A stretch of 56,350 nt of DNA from Clostridium sp. CAG:433 (GTDB lineage Bacteria; Bacillota_I; Bacilli_A; RF39; UBA660): positions 1 to 56,350 of the forward strand of contig FR893547.1 in assembly GCA_000433675.1 (NCBI GenBank). The letters are read 5' to 3'. Both the position numbers and the translations under genes were made by a program. Positions 20,105 through 28,355 of the stretch are shown piece after piece (position 1 is the stretch's first letter; every line of letters begins with the position of its first letter). The notes under the pieces are model-generated. The model searched no databases, was not told where the DNA came from, and saw only the letters and a program-made list of their open reading frames with translations.

Positions 20105-20133
20105 TTGCTAATTTTATCTATTCATGGTATACT
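20105..20133 (+). promoter_or_regulatory. Sigma-A promoter of the pseudouridine synthase gene
   Basis: TTGCTA (20105-20110), 17-nt spacer, TATACT (20128-20133) preceded by TGG. Confidence 0.8.
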
Positions 20134-20155
20134 TTTTTAGCAAGGAGGAATTCTT

Positions 20156-20884
20156 ATGGTTAGATTACAAAAGGCAATTGCTGATTCAGGTTTTTGTTCT
20201 AGAAGAAAAGCAGAAGAATATATAGTAAAGGGAAAAGTATTTGTTAATGGTGAGAGAATTACTGAATTAGGATCAAAAGTAGAAGGTAATGAAGAAATTA
20301 TTGTAGACGGAAATGCTATATCAAAGCAAGATAAAGAGTATTATATTTTATATAAGCCAAGGGGAGTAATATCATCTACAAAAGATGATAAGGGAAGAAA
20401 AACAGTAGTAGATTTCTTTAGCTCAAATAAAAGACTTTATCCAGTTGGAAGACTTGATTATGATACAACAGGTATTATACTTTTAACTAATGATGGAGAA
20501 TTTGCTAATATGATGCTTCATCCAAAAAATAAAATTCCTAAGGTTTATATTGCAAAACTAGAAGGAATTATAGATGGTTATTCAATTAAAAAAATAAAAA
20601 GTGGAGTAGTAATAGATGGTATTAAATGTACTCCTGATAGAGTAAAATTAAAAAGTGCTGATAAAAAGAGTAATACATGTATTGTAGAAATAACTATTCA
20701 TGATGGAAGAAATCATGAGGTTAAGAGAATATTTGAAAGTGCTGGATATAATGTTATTAAATTAAAAAGAGAATCAATCGCATTTTTAACTCTTCAAGGT
20801 TTATCATCTGGTGAATTTAGAAAACTTACTATAAAAGAAGTAAAACAATTATATGCATATACTAATGATATAAAACGTAAATAA
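20156..20884 (+). CDS. rluB: 23S rRNA pseudouridine synthase, RluB/RsuA family
   Basis: 242 residues. An N-terminal S4 RNA-binding domain (residues about 3-48: LQKAIADSGFCSRRKAEEYI) is followed by the catalytic domain. This holds the family signature GRLDYDTTGIILLTNDG, whose first Asp is the catalytic residue, and the later GRNHEVKR motif. In Bacilli the single RluB-type enzyme modifies helix 89 of 23S rRNA; RsuA-like action on 16S rRNA cannot be ruled out. AAGGAGG ribosome site and a good promoter. It converges with the spoIID-like gene. Confidence 0.9.
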   Translation: MVRLQKAIADSGFCSRRKAEEYIVKGKVFVNGERITELGSKVEGNEEIIVDGNAISKQDKEYYILYKPRGVISSTKDDKGRKTVVDFFSSNKRLYPVGRLDYDTTGIILLTNDGEFANMMLHPKNKIPKVYIAKLEGIIDGYSIKKIKSGVVIDGIKCTPDRVKLKSADKKSNTCIVEITIHDGRNHEVKRIFESAGYNVIKLKRESIAFLTLQGLSSGEFRKLTIKEVKQLYAYTNDIKRK

Positions 20885-20900
20885 GTTTTATGTCTTTTTT
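20867..20900 (+). terminator. Rho-independent terminator
   Basis: A ten-pair stem (20867-20876 with 20885-20894, one G-U) and a T-tract between the convergent genes. Confidence 0.75.
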
Positions 20901-22131
20901 ATTTTGTAAGTGTTGTTCCAGGATAATAATGAGATAAAATATCTTTATAACTATATCCCGCATTTGCCATACCATTTGCGCCATATTGGCTCATACCTAC
21001 ACCATGACCATATCCTCTAGTTGTAATATTTGCATTATTATCACTAATACTAATATCGAAGTCTGCACTCCTAAGACCTAATAGTTCTCTTACTTTTTTA
21101 CCAGAAAAATTATTTCCATTAATATTAATTTCTTTTATGTTACCTCCATCTGTATAACTAATAATACTTATTACAGAATCATTATTTAAACTTAATCCAA
21201 GTTTATTTGATATTGTATCAAGTGGCATACTTATTGTTCTTAAATAACTTGATGCATTTTTATCATATTCTGATGATACTGAAACAAGGTATGGATAATA
21301 ATTTCCAAATACATCAAGTGATGATTCTGTTTTACCATTATTTGTAGAGTGATATAATGCTTCAATATAATTTCCATTATAGCTTAAATATTCTCCATTT
21401 GTATTTTCCACAGCATTTTTAATTTTATTATAATATGTATTAAAACTATTTCCCCATTTATTTTTCATTTGATCTATGTCAATGTAACTTTGAGTGCTTA
21501 CTGTATCTGTTAATTTTTTTCCAGTTTGTTTTGCTTTTAATGCATATGTTCTAGCAAGTACACTTTGTGCCTTTAATGCTTCTAAATTAAATGATGCAGG
21601 CATCTCAGATGATACAACTCCTATTAAATAATCAGTCATATTAAGGTTAATTACGCTTCCATTTGACCTATAAACGGCAATTTCTGACACACTAGAGTTG
21701 GTTGTGTTATTAACGCTTGTATTATCTGTATTAGTATGCTCTGTATTTACAGACTTTTCTACATTTTTACTAATATTTTGACTATTATTTACATTTTCCT
21801 TAGTTTCGTTTACATCATTATTTACTATTATATTGTCATCTGTTTTTTCTTCATTATCACTATGTGCAATATATGGTATACTTGTATCAATATTCGGAAC
21901 ATATTTCATAGATACGTCATCATTAAAATTATTATTTGTTAGTATAATACTTCCAATTATTACTCCAGAACATGTAAGAACAATTTTATTAAAATTTATT
22001 TTTAAACTATTTAAAAATTTCTTTAGTTCTTTTTTAAAACTTGTTTTAGTATTTTTAAAATTTCCAAAGTCATAATTAATATTTAAATCTATATAAAGTG
22101 TTTCATTTTTTATTATATAATTATCAAACAT
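20899..22131 (-). CDS. SpoIID/LytB-domain protein (lytic transglycosylase type)
   Basis: 410 residues. A cytoplasmic N-terminus, one membrane helix (about residues 52-68), a Ser/Thr/Asn-rich linker, then the SpoIID domain from about residue 165. That domain holds YLIGVVSSEMP with the conserved EMP glutamate, the ALKAQSVLARTYA helix, and the closing GHGVGMSQYGA-GMA--G--Y-DIL-HYYPGT signature. In sporulating Bacillota SpoIID degrades glycan strands during engulfment; related LytB modules act in vegetative wall turnover. The linker and lack of neighbouring sporulation genes leave the role open. I chose the ATG at 22131 with GGTGAT upstream, over the GTG at 22158. Confidence 0.88.
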   Translation of the reverse strand: MFDNYIIKNETLYIDLNINYDFGNFKNTKTSFKKELKKFLNSLKINFNKIVLTCSGVIIGSIILTNNNFNDDVSMKYVPNIDTSIPYIAHSDNEEKTDDNIIVNNDVNETKENVNNSQNISKNVEKSVNTEHTNTDNTSVNNTTNSSVSEIAVYRSNGSVINLNMTDYLIGVVSSEMPASFNLEALKAQSVLARTYALKAKQTGKKLTDTVSTQSYIDIDQMKNKWGNSFNTYYNKIKNAVENTNGEYLSYNGNYIEALYHSTNNGKTESSLDVFGNYYPYLVSVSSEYDKNASSYLRTISMPLDTISNKLGLSLNNDSVISIISYTDGGNIKEININGNNFSGKKVRELLGLRSADFDISISDNNANITTRGYGHGVGMSQYGANGMANAGYSYKDILSHYYPGTTLTK

Positions 22132-22221
22132 ATTTATCACCATTACTAATTTGAACACTTTTTTCTTTTAAATACTTGTTATTTAATAAATTATATGTTA
22201 TATTAATAGAGTAATTTTTAT

Positions 22222-22298
22222 GGCGGAATTGGTGAAGTGGTTAACACGGCAGATTGTGGCTCTGTTATGCAAGGGTTCGACTCCCTTATTTCGCCCCA
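22222..22298 (+). tRNA. tRNA-His (GTG)
   Basis: The 7-bp acceptor at 22223-22229 pairs with 22288-22294. The extra G at 22222 faces C22295, a histidine-tRNA hallmark. Anticodon loop TTGTGGC; CCA encoded. Confidence 0.95.
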
Positions 22299-22340
22299 TT
22301 TAAGAAATTTACTCACACTATTGTGTGTTAAGTGAAAAAA

Positions 22341-22371
22341 TTCATAATACTTGGTATTATGGATTTTTTTT
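22341..22371 (+). terminator. Terminator after tRNA-His
   Basis: A ten-pair stem (22341-22350 with 22354-22363), 3-nt loop, long T-tract. Nothing else is visible before the promoter near 22550. Confidence 0.85.
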
Positions 22372-22546
22372 ATTTGCAAAATATGCGTAAGTTCTATATG
22401 ATAAAACAAATTGATTTAAATGTTAATAACCTAATTTGTAAAGATTAAATAATAATATATTGCAAATAATTTCTAATAGTAAAGATAACAGATTTGATAA
22501 AGACACTTTAACATTATTATTAATAAATACCTAAAAAACAAAAATA

Positions 22547-22555
22547 TGGTATAAT
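22547..22555 (+). promoter_or_regulatory. Extended -10 promoter (TGGTATAAT)
   Basis: TGG-TATAAT upstream of the AAGGAGGGT ribosome site of the gene at 22581. No good -35 box is visible. Confidence 0.6.
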
Positions 22556-22580
22556 AATTGTGTTTTAAGGAGGGTTTATT

Positions 22581-22946
22581 ATGTTTAAATATAATGAAAA
22601 AGATTTATATGATAGATGCGGCGCAATTGATGTTCCATATAATCCTGAACACAAATCTACTTTTGATGGTGAATTTGCCGAAGTTGGTGGGACTAAAATT
22701 CCTATTATGAATTTTCATTTTCAACCGGATTCAAAATTTACAAGAGGAATATGTTTAAGAACAATGTTTGGATATATACCAATTGAAAATATAACTCAAT
22801 TTAGGGATATATTTGATCGTTCCAAATATTGTCAAGATGAGACTGAATGGAGTTTCTTATATGATGAGGAAAAAGCTTCAGAAAAATCTAAAGAACAAGT
22901 TAAAAAATTATCTTTAACTTTGGGAAAACATTGGAATGGTAAATAA
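22581..22946 (+). CDS. Small soluble protein, unknown
   Basis: 121 residues, no signal or membrane segment. It has a strong AAGGAGGGT ribosome site and its own -10 element, so it is very probably expressed. The sequence has scattered Cys and aromatic residues (YDRCGAIDVPY at the start, RSKYCQDETEW near residue 85) and a Lys-rich helical end. I recognise no family. It is the first gene after tRNA-His in an accessory-looking stretch, and no terminator is visible after it. Confidence 0.7.
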   Translation: MFKYNEKDLYDRCGAIDVPYNPEHKSTFDGEFAEVGGTKIPIMNFHFQPDSKFTRGICLRTMFGYIPIENITQFRDIFDRSKYCQDETEWSFLYDEEKASEKSKEQVKKLSLTLGKHWNGK

Positions 22947-23049
22947 GTAGAATATATTTGAAAGAATATATTTTATGAGTGAAGAATGGGTAGATAGAGA
23001 ATAAGTTCAAAAAATATTTTCATTAATTACAAAATAATTTTATAGAATT

Positions 23050-23333
23050 ATGAGAAAGATAGAAAGAGTTCATTCTTTAGAAAATTGGATTAAAAGAAGT
23101 TTATTTTAATAAAGAAAAACACTATTTAACTTTAGAAATAGAATTTTATAAAAAAAGAATATCTGTGTTAGAACAGGAATTAGGAATAATTTCTCAACCT
23201 TAGAAATATTAAAATACTTTATTAAGATTTTTTTAATCTAGAATTTAATAAAAGTGGAAGTGTGATACAAGTAGCAATCCATAGAATGCAAAAAGAATTT
23301 CCATATCCAATTAAGTATAAAAAAGTAGGTTAA
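23050..23333 (+). pseudogene. Possible decayed gene, three fragments in three frames
   Basis: The 507 bases between 22947 and 23453 hold no intact gene. Three protein-like pieces follow each other on the plus strand in different frames: 23050-23109 (starts MRKIERVHSLENW), 23081-23203 (contains YLTLEIEFYKKRISVLEQE) and 23226-23333 (contains GSVIQVAIHRMQKEFPYPI). Their composition is protein-like and they are collinear, as expected for a gene broken by frameshifts. The parent family is not recognised, and chance frames in AT-rich DNA remain possible. Confidence 0.35.
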
Positions 23334-23453
23334 AGACAATAATAAATAAACTAAAAGATATAAGTAATAATTTTGAATATGTTATAAATAATATATCTTT
23401 ATAAAAAATAATTAACTTATGTTATAATTATTAAAAATAGAGGTGATTATTTA

Positions 23454-24011
23454 GTGGAGATAACAAAAAAGGTTATAATTGATTCTTTTAAAGAACTTGC
23501 TAGTAAAAAGAATGTATCTGATATAACAGTAAAAGAAATAACTGATAAATGTGGACTTAAAAGACAAACCTTTTATAATCATTTTAAAGATAAATATGAT
23601 TTAATAAAATGGATATATTTAAATGAAGTTATTTTAAAAATAGAAAATGATGATGATTGGACAGAAAAATATAAAGAAATATTTAAGTATTTTATTGAGA
23701 ATAAACAGATGGTATTAAATATTTATAATTGTGAAGCACAAAATTATTTAATTCATTTTATATTAAGGCAATCAAAACCTATAATTGAAAAGGTAATTGA
23801 TGAAAAAAGTAAAAATACAAATATTAAAGAAGAAGATAAAGATTTTTTATGCTTATTTTATTCAGGGGCGCTTGGTGCATTAATTATTAACTGGATAGAA
23901 CTTGGTATGTATGATGATATAGATTCATTAGTAAATAAAGTAAAAATATTATTAGACGGTAATATAAGTAATTATGTAAATATGACAAAATATGGCAAGT
24001 GTCAAAAATAA
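23454..24011 (+). CDS. TetR/AcrR-family transcriptional regulator
   Basis: 185 residues. The N-terminal helix-turn-helix is clear (SDITVKEITDKCGLKRQTFYNHFKDKYDL, residues about 19-47, given here as a motif span). It is followed by an all-helical ligand domain like that of the DhaS/TetR_C_8 type. The start is GTG at 23454, chosen because GAGGTGAT lies seven bases upstream and the HTH spacing fits. TGT-TATAAT at 23420-23428 may be its promoter. No obvious target gene is adjacent; the ligand is unknown. Confidence 0.85.
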   Translation: MEITKKVIIDSFKELASKKNVSDITVKEITDKCGLKRQTFYNHFKDKYDLIKWIYLNEVILKIENDDDWTEKYKEIFKYFIENKQMVLNIYNCEAQNYLIHFILRQSKPIIEKVIDEKSKNTNIKEEDKDFLCLFYSGALGALIINWIELGMYDDIDSLVNKVKILLDGNISNYVNMTKYGKCQK

Positions 24012-24027
24012 TGACACTTGTTTTTTT
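23996..24027 (+). terminator. Rho-independent terminator
   Basis: CAAGTGTCA (23996-24004) pairs with TGACACTTG (24012-24020) across the stop codon, then Ts. Confidence 0.85.
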
Positions 24028-24150
24028 ATGCATTTTAAAAATTATATTATAGATTTTATAATTGAATTGTAGGGTAAAAGGATGTGGTACAAAATATAGT
24101 GAATAAATTTTTAAATATTTTACATTATATAAAAGAAAGGAAGATAAAAA

Positions 24151-24582
24151 ATGAAAAATAAAGAATTAGAAGAAAAATTAAATAAAATAAATGATGAATT
24201 AAATAAAATAAATGAAAAGTTAAAAGATTCAACAGATACTATGGTTATAAAAGGCATGTATGCTAAAGATGAATTAGATGATAAAATTGAAGAAACTAAA
24301 AAGAATCTTGATGAAGCAAAGGAAGAATTAAATAAGAAAAAATCTGATACTAAAAAAGTTTTTTCAAAGCATTTAAGTAAAATTGAAGATAGTATTAATG
24401 AAGCAAAAGAAAAATTAGAAGATAAAAGAGAAGCTAGAGACAAAGAAAAATTAGAAAAGTATATTGATAATAGACTTGAATATACATCTGATTGTATTGC
24501 TCTTGCATTAACTCTTGCGAGTGAAGCGAAATTATCATTTTTAGAAGCATTAGAAGCACAAGCAGAGTTAGATGAAAAATAA
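24151..24582 (+). CDS. Coiled-coil protein, unknown
   Basis: 143 residues, almost entirely charged helix. The first 110 residues are a heptad-rich coiled coil dominated by Lys, Glu, Asp and Leu. The last 30 (CIALALTLASEAKLSFLEALEAQAELDEK region) form a more hydrophobic amphipathic helix that could pack against a membrane or a partner. No signal peptide. AAAGGAAG ribosome site. It has its own terminator and precedes mscL. No family assigned; a cytosolic structural or stress-type protein is a guess only. Confidence 0.75.
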   Translation: MKNKELEEKLNKINDELNKINEKLKDSTDTMVIKGMYAKDELDDKIEETKKNLDEAKEELNKKKSDTKKVFSKHLSKIEDSINEAKEKLEDKREARDKEKLEKYIDNRLEYTSDCIALALTLASEAKLSFLEALEAQAELDEK

Positions 24583-24592
24583 AAAAGTAAAA

Positions 24593-24618
24593 GTTCTTAC
24601 AGTTGTAAGAATTTTTTT
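24593..24618 (+). terminator. Rho-independent terminator
   Basis: TTCTTAC (24594-24600), 4-nt loop, GTAAGAA (24605-24611), T-tract. The mscL -10 (TGC-TATAAT, 24623-24628) begins a few bases later. Confidence 0.85.
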
Positions 24619-24619
24619 A

Positions 24620-24628
24620 TGCTATAAT
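24620..24628 (+). promoter_or_regulatory. Extended -10 promoter of mscL
   Basis: TGC-TATAAT directly after the preceding terminator. Any -35 element would lie within the terminator stem. Confidence 0.6.
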
Positions 24629-24647
24629 ATTTTTAGGAGGAATAATT

Positions 24648-25058
24648 ATGAAAAAGGAAAAAATAGATGCAAAAAAAGCAGTAACAACAGAACTTAGTGA
24701 ATTTAAAAAATTTATATCAAGAGGTAACGTAGTTGATATGGCTGTTGGTGTTATTGTAGGTGGTGCTTTTGGTAAAATAGTAACAAGTCTTGTTAATGAT
24801 ATATTAATGCCTGTAATAGGAGTATTACTTGGTGGGCTTGATTTTACAGCACTTACAATTAGAATAAATGATGCGGTTATTCATTATGGTTCATTTATTC
24901 AATCAATTGTTGACTTTCTAATTGTTGCTTTCTGTATATTTATTATGGTTAGATTATTTGAAAGATTTAAACATGAAGAAAAGAAAGAAGAAGTTAAAGT
25001 AAAATCTAATGAAGAGGTATTATTAGAAGAAATTAGAGATATATTAAAAAATAAATAG
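24648..25058 (+). CDS. mscL: Large-conductance mechanosensitive channel MscL
   Basis: 136 residues, the usual length. The first helix shows the family signature FKKFISRGNVVDMAVGVIVGGAFGKIV (residues about 19-45, glycine-rich pore lining); the second helix is around 83-104 (FLIVAFCIFIMVR). The C-terminal charged bundle ends at ILKNK. It forms a homopentamer in the membrane that opens on osmotic downshock. AGGAGG ribosome site; single-gene unit between terminators. Confidence 0.95.
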   Translation: MKKEKIDAKKAVTTELSEFKKFISRGNVVDMAVGVIVGGAFGKIVTSLVNDILMPVIGVLLGGLDFTALTIRINDAVIHYGSFIQSIVDFLIVAFCIFIMVRLFERFKHEEKKEEVKVKSNEEVLLEEIRDILKNK

Positions 25059-25066
25059 TATATAAA

Positions 25067-25102
25067 AACTGTAAGAAAAATTGTTCTTACAGTTCTTTTT
25101 TT
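25067..25102. terminator. Bidirectional terminator between mscL and the Rpn-type gene
   Basis: AACTGTAAGAA (25067-25077) and TTCTTACAGTT (25084-25094) form an 11-bp perfect stem with a T-tract on the plus strand. It overlaps the last codons of the minus-strand gene. Confidence 0.8.
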
Positions 25103-25893
25103 AGTTCATTTAAATTTTCTATTGATAAACCTGTTGCTTTTGATATGTCTTCAAGTGGCATATTCATTGATAATAAATTTTTAGCAACTTGAGATATACC
25201 TTCTTCTTTAGCCTCTGAAAGCAAACTATTTTGTATTTTCTTTTTATCTTCTTCTTCACTCATATATTTTTGAAATTCTGGATCATCATTTACTATTGTT
25301 ACATTTGTTATATATTTATCTACAATCTTATCTTTTGGCATATTTTTTAGCTCCTTTTTATCTAAATCAAGCATTATCATATATTGATTTTTCTTGATTT
25401 CATCTTCATTTTTACTATACCAAATTTTATCATAATAATCCATATTTATTTCATATATTATGAAATTTTTAACATATAATTCACCTTTTTCGTTCATTAT
25501 CTTAAATATTTTCATTTCATCATTATTTCTGCCTAATCCCCATGTTAAATTTACTTGAATTATATCAGTGTCTTCATTATATGTATCACCCACATTTGCA
25601 TTAGACTGATATATATTACAAATATATGCGGTACTTCTAGTATGAAGATAATCCTTATTTTGTGAATTAATTTCTATTTCAATTTTTTTATTACCAGTAT
25701 GAACTATTGCATCTACTCTTTTATCCTTAACATTTACATTACCACTTAATAATTCTGTTTTCTTAACTTCTAACTTATCTATTTTTATTTTAAGGATAAA
25801 TTCTAGTAATGCTTTTAGTAAATCACTATTATTAGGATTTAAGAAAACCTCTTTAAATGCACGATCATTTCTGCATGTATAAAATTTTGCCAT
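25087..25893 (-). CDS. Rpn family recombination-promoting nuclease / PD-(D/E)XK transposase-like protein
   Basis: 268 residues. The N-terminus (YTCRNDRAFKEVF) and the nuclease core around Asp61 and Glu74 (RVDAIVHTGNKKIEIEIN) match the PD-(D/E)XK nuclease-family transposases (PF12784). The C-terminus (AKNLLSMNMPLEDISKATGLS) is the usual helical tail. Family members promote DNA cleavage and RecA-independent recombination and are often carried as mobile, multicopy genes. The usual E-I-Q triad reads E-I-N here, so activity is uncertain. AGGAGG ribosome site. Confidence 0.85.
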   Translation of the reverse strand: MAKFYTCRNDRAFKEVFLNPNNSDLLKALLEFILKIKIDKLEVKKTELLSGNVNVKDKRVDAIVHTGNKKIEIEINSQNKDYLHTRSTAYICNIYQSNANVGDTYNEDTDIIQVNLTWGLGRNNDEMKIFKIMNEKGELYVKNFIIYEINMDYYDKIWYSKNEDEIKKNQYMIMLDLDKKELKNMPKDKIVDKYITNVTIVNDDPEFQKYMSEEEDKKKIQNSLLSEAKEEGISQVAKNLLSMNMPLEDISKATGLSIENLNELKKEL

Positions 25894-26119
25894 TTTTACC
25901 TCCTTTCATTAGGATAAGAATATTTTTGGCCTTTACCATAAAATATCCTCTCACTTGTTTTATTCTCTTTTTCTAGTTAAAACTCCCCTAAATATACAGA
26001 AATATATTAAAATTTTGTCTATTTTTTAACTTTATTAACAATTATATATATGTTTTATTTTTGCAACCTAAAATTTACAAAAAGCAACTCACAATTTATA
26101 GATTGTAAAGCATAGTATG

Positions 26120-26128
26120 TGTTATAAT
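26120..26128 (+). promoter_or_regulatory. Extended -10 promoter of the transporter pair
   Basis: TGT-TATAAT with the hexamer at 26123-26128. Transcription would start near 26135, which rules out the in-frame TTG at 26133 as start. The rest of 25894-26119 shows nothing recognisable. Confidence 0.7.
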
Positions 26129-26153
26129 AAGTTTGTCAGATAGGAGAAATATT

Positions 26154-28352
26154 ATGATTAAATTAAAAAATGTATCAAAATTTTATTATAGTAAAGGTGT
26201 GATTGCTAGCGGATTTAATAAAATAAATCTTGAATTTAATATTGGTGAATTTGTTGCGATAACAGGTGAATCAGGTAGTGGTAAATCAACACTTTTAAAT
26301 GTAATAAGTGGACTTGATACATATGAAGAAGGGGAAATGTATATTGATGGAAAAGAAACAAGTCATTATACAGAAAAAGATTTTGAAGATTATAGAAGAA
26401 AATATATAGGAAATATATTTCAAAATTTTAACTTAGTAAATAGTTATACAGTATATCAAAATGTAGAACTTGTTTTACTTCTTAATGGTGAAAAGAAAAA
26501 GAATATAAAACCAAAAGTATTAGAATTAATTAAAAATGTTGGTTTATATAAATTTAGAAATACAAAAGTATCAAAGTTATCTGGTGGACAAAAGCAAAGA
26601 GTTGGTATAGCAAGAGCGCTTGCGAAAGATACACCTATAATAATTGCGGATGAACCAACTGGTAATCTTGATAAAAAATCTGCAGAGGAGATAATTAAAC
26701 TTCTTAGTCAAATATCAAAAGATAAATTAGTAATAATAGTAACTCATAATTATGAACAAGTAGAAAAATATGTAACTAGAAAAATAAAAATGCATGATGG
26801 AAAGGTGTTAGAGGATAAGAAAATAAAAGATGCTAATCCAGCACCTGAAAATAGTAAAATAGATTATAAAAATATTACGTTCTTAAACAAATTAAGATTA
26901 GCGTTTAGAAATACATTTAATATAATTCCAAAATTTATACTTATTTTCTTAATTTATCTATTTATGACAGTATCAGTAATTAGTGAGTATGCTGAAGAAG
27001 AAAAGAAAACATATGAAGCAAGTACTCAAGGCAATAATTATATATTTAATAATACTAGTGATAAAAGAATAGTAATTAAGAAAAATGATAAAAGTGAATT
27101 TACGAGTGATGATTATGATAAAATAAGTAAACTTTCAAATGTTGATTATATAGTTAAAAATGATGTTCTTTTAGATTATAATGCAAGTTTTACAGATAAT
27201 AAAAATTATTATATTTCACCTACTATAAATGAACTTAAAAATTTTAGAGGTAAAGTAGATCTTGGAAAAATGCCAGAAAATGATAATGAAGTCATATTAG
27301 AAGGAGATAAAGATGACTATTATATAAATGAAAGCATTTTAAATAAAGATATATATGCTCAAAACTATGATACAGGTGAAATAGATGAAAATAAAAAGAT
27401 AAAAATAGTAGGTATTAAGTATGTTAAAAGTGCTTATGGGAATAGTGTCGTATATTTAAGTGATTCACTTTTAAATGATTACTTATATCAAATAAATCAG
27501 TCTTATAGTAAATTAAAAGTATTATTTCAAAATAAATATTATGATGAAACTACTGAAAATTTTAATATAAAAACAAATGATAATGTGCCAGTTAATAATG
27601 TATATATTTCAGCTGATTTAGAATATTCTTGTCCTAAAGAAAACTGTATAAATCAATCATTAAATATAGAGGCTAGTAATTTATATTACACTGAAAATTT
27701 ATCATTAAATGTTAGTAAAGTTTATAATAAAAATAATATGAAAAAATTACTTGGTCTTGATTTTAAAGAAAATAATGGTAATATTTATATAAATTCTGAA
27801 GATTATAATAAATTATTTAATAAAGGAAATTACCAAAGTAGTGTATTTGTTAAGGATGTACAAGATGTAAGAAATACAATATCTTCTCTTGAAGATGCTG
27901 GTTTTAAAACTTTATATATAAAGGATACTTTAGTAACAGGTGGATATGAACAAATTACTAAAATAATGGGAACAGTTACAAAAATAGTTTTAATAATAAC
28001 AATATTCTATATTTCATATTTTGTAATCAATATTATTTTGAAATCTAGAAATGAATATTTTGGAGTTATAAGAATGCTTGGTGCCACTAAAAAGGTTTCA
28101 AAAGAGCTACTTATAATTGAATTACTTACTGTTTCAAATTTAGCGTTCTTCTCATTTATGATATTTATCTATTTAAATAGTATACACATAATTAATCTTG
28201 AGTTTATAAATACAATACTTACTTATCTTAATTTTAAAGATTATGCAATTTTATATATTGTACTTATAATGATGTCATATTTAATTAGTCAAAAGTTTTC
28301 AAAAAAATTATTCAAAAAAAGTGCGATAAGTACGATAAAAGAGGAGGTATAA
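26154..28352 (+). CDS. ABC transporter, ATPase-FtsX permease fusion (MacB-like), first of pair
   Basis: 732 residues. Residues about 1-225 form a complete MacB/LolD-type ATPase: Walker A GESGSGKST (40-48), signature LSGGQKQR, Walker B IIIADEPTGNLD. One membrane helix follows (about 260-280), then a ~320-residue outside domain and three helices at the C-terminus, the MacB/FtsX topology. Such proteins drive mechanotransmission or export of lipids, peptides or antibiotics. The ATG at 26154 with GGAGAA is chosen. Three bases separate it from its partner gene, so the two probably form a heterodimer. No two-component system is adjacent. Confidence 0.88.
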   Translation: MIKLKNVSKFYYSKGVIASGFNKINLEFNIGEFVAITGESGSGKSTLLNVISGLDTYEEGEMYIDGKETSHYTEKDFEDYRRKYIGNIFQNFNLVNSYTVYQNVELVLLLNGEKKKNIKPKVLELIKNVGLYKFRNTKVSKLSGGQKQRVGIARALAKDTPIIIADEPTGNLDKKSAEEIIKLLSQISKDKLVIIVTHNYEQVEKYVTRKIKMHDGKVLEDKKIKDANPAPENSKIDYKNITFLNKLRLAFRNTFNIIPKFILIFLIYLFMTVSVISEYAEEEKKTYEASTQGNNYIFNNTSDKRIVIKKNDKSEFTSDDYDKISKLSNVDYIVKNDVLLDYNASFTDNKNYYISPTINELKNFRGKVDLGKMPENDNEVILEGDKDDYYINESILNKDIYAQNYDTGEIDENKKIKIVGIKYVKSAYGNSVVYLSDSLLNDYLYQINQSYSKLKVLFQNKYYDETTENFNIKTNDNVPVNNVYISADLEYSCPKENCINQSLNIEASNLYYTENLSLNVSKVYNKNNMKKLLGLDFKENNGNIYINSEDYNKLFNKGNYQSSVFVKDVQDVRNTISSLEDAGFKTLYIKDTLVTGGYEQITKIMGTVTKIVLIITIFYISYFVINIILKSRNEYFGVIRMLGATKKVSKELLIIELLTVSNLAFFSFMIFIYLNSIHIINLEFINTILTYLNFKDYAILYIVLIMMSYLISQKFSKKLFKKSAISTIKEEV

Positions 28353-28355
28353 AAT

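Noticed and set aside
22218..22409. 63-codon minus-strand frame over tRNA-His
   Set aside because: Antisense of a tRNA and its terminator.
26133..26153. TTG at 26133 as start of the first transporter gene
   Set aside because: It lies five bases after the -10 box, so it would be upstream of or at the transcript start; ATG at 26154 has a proper ribosome site.
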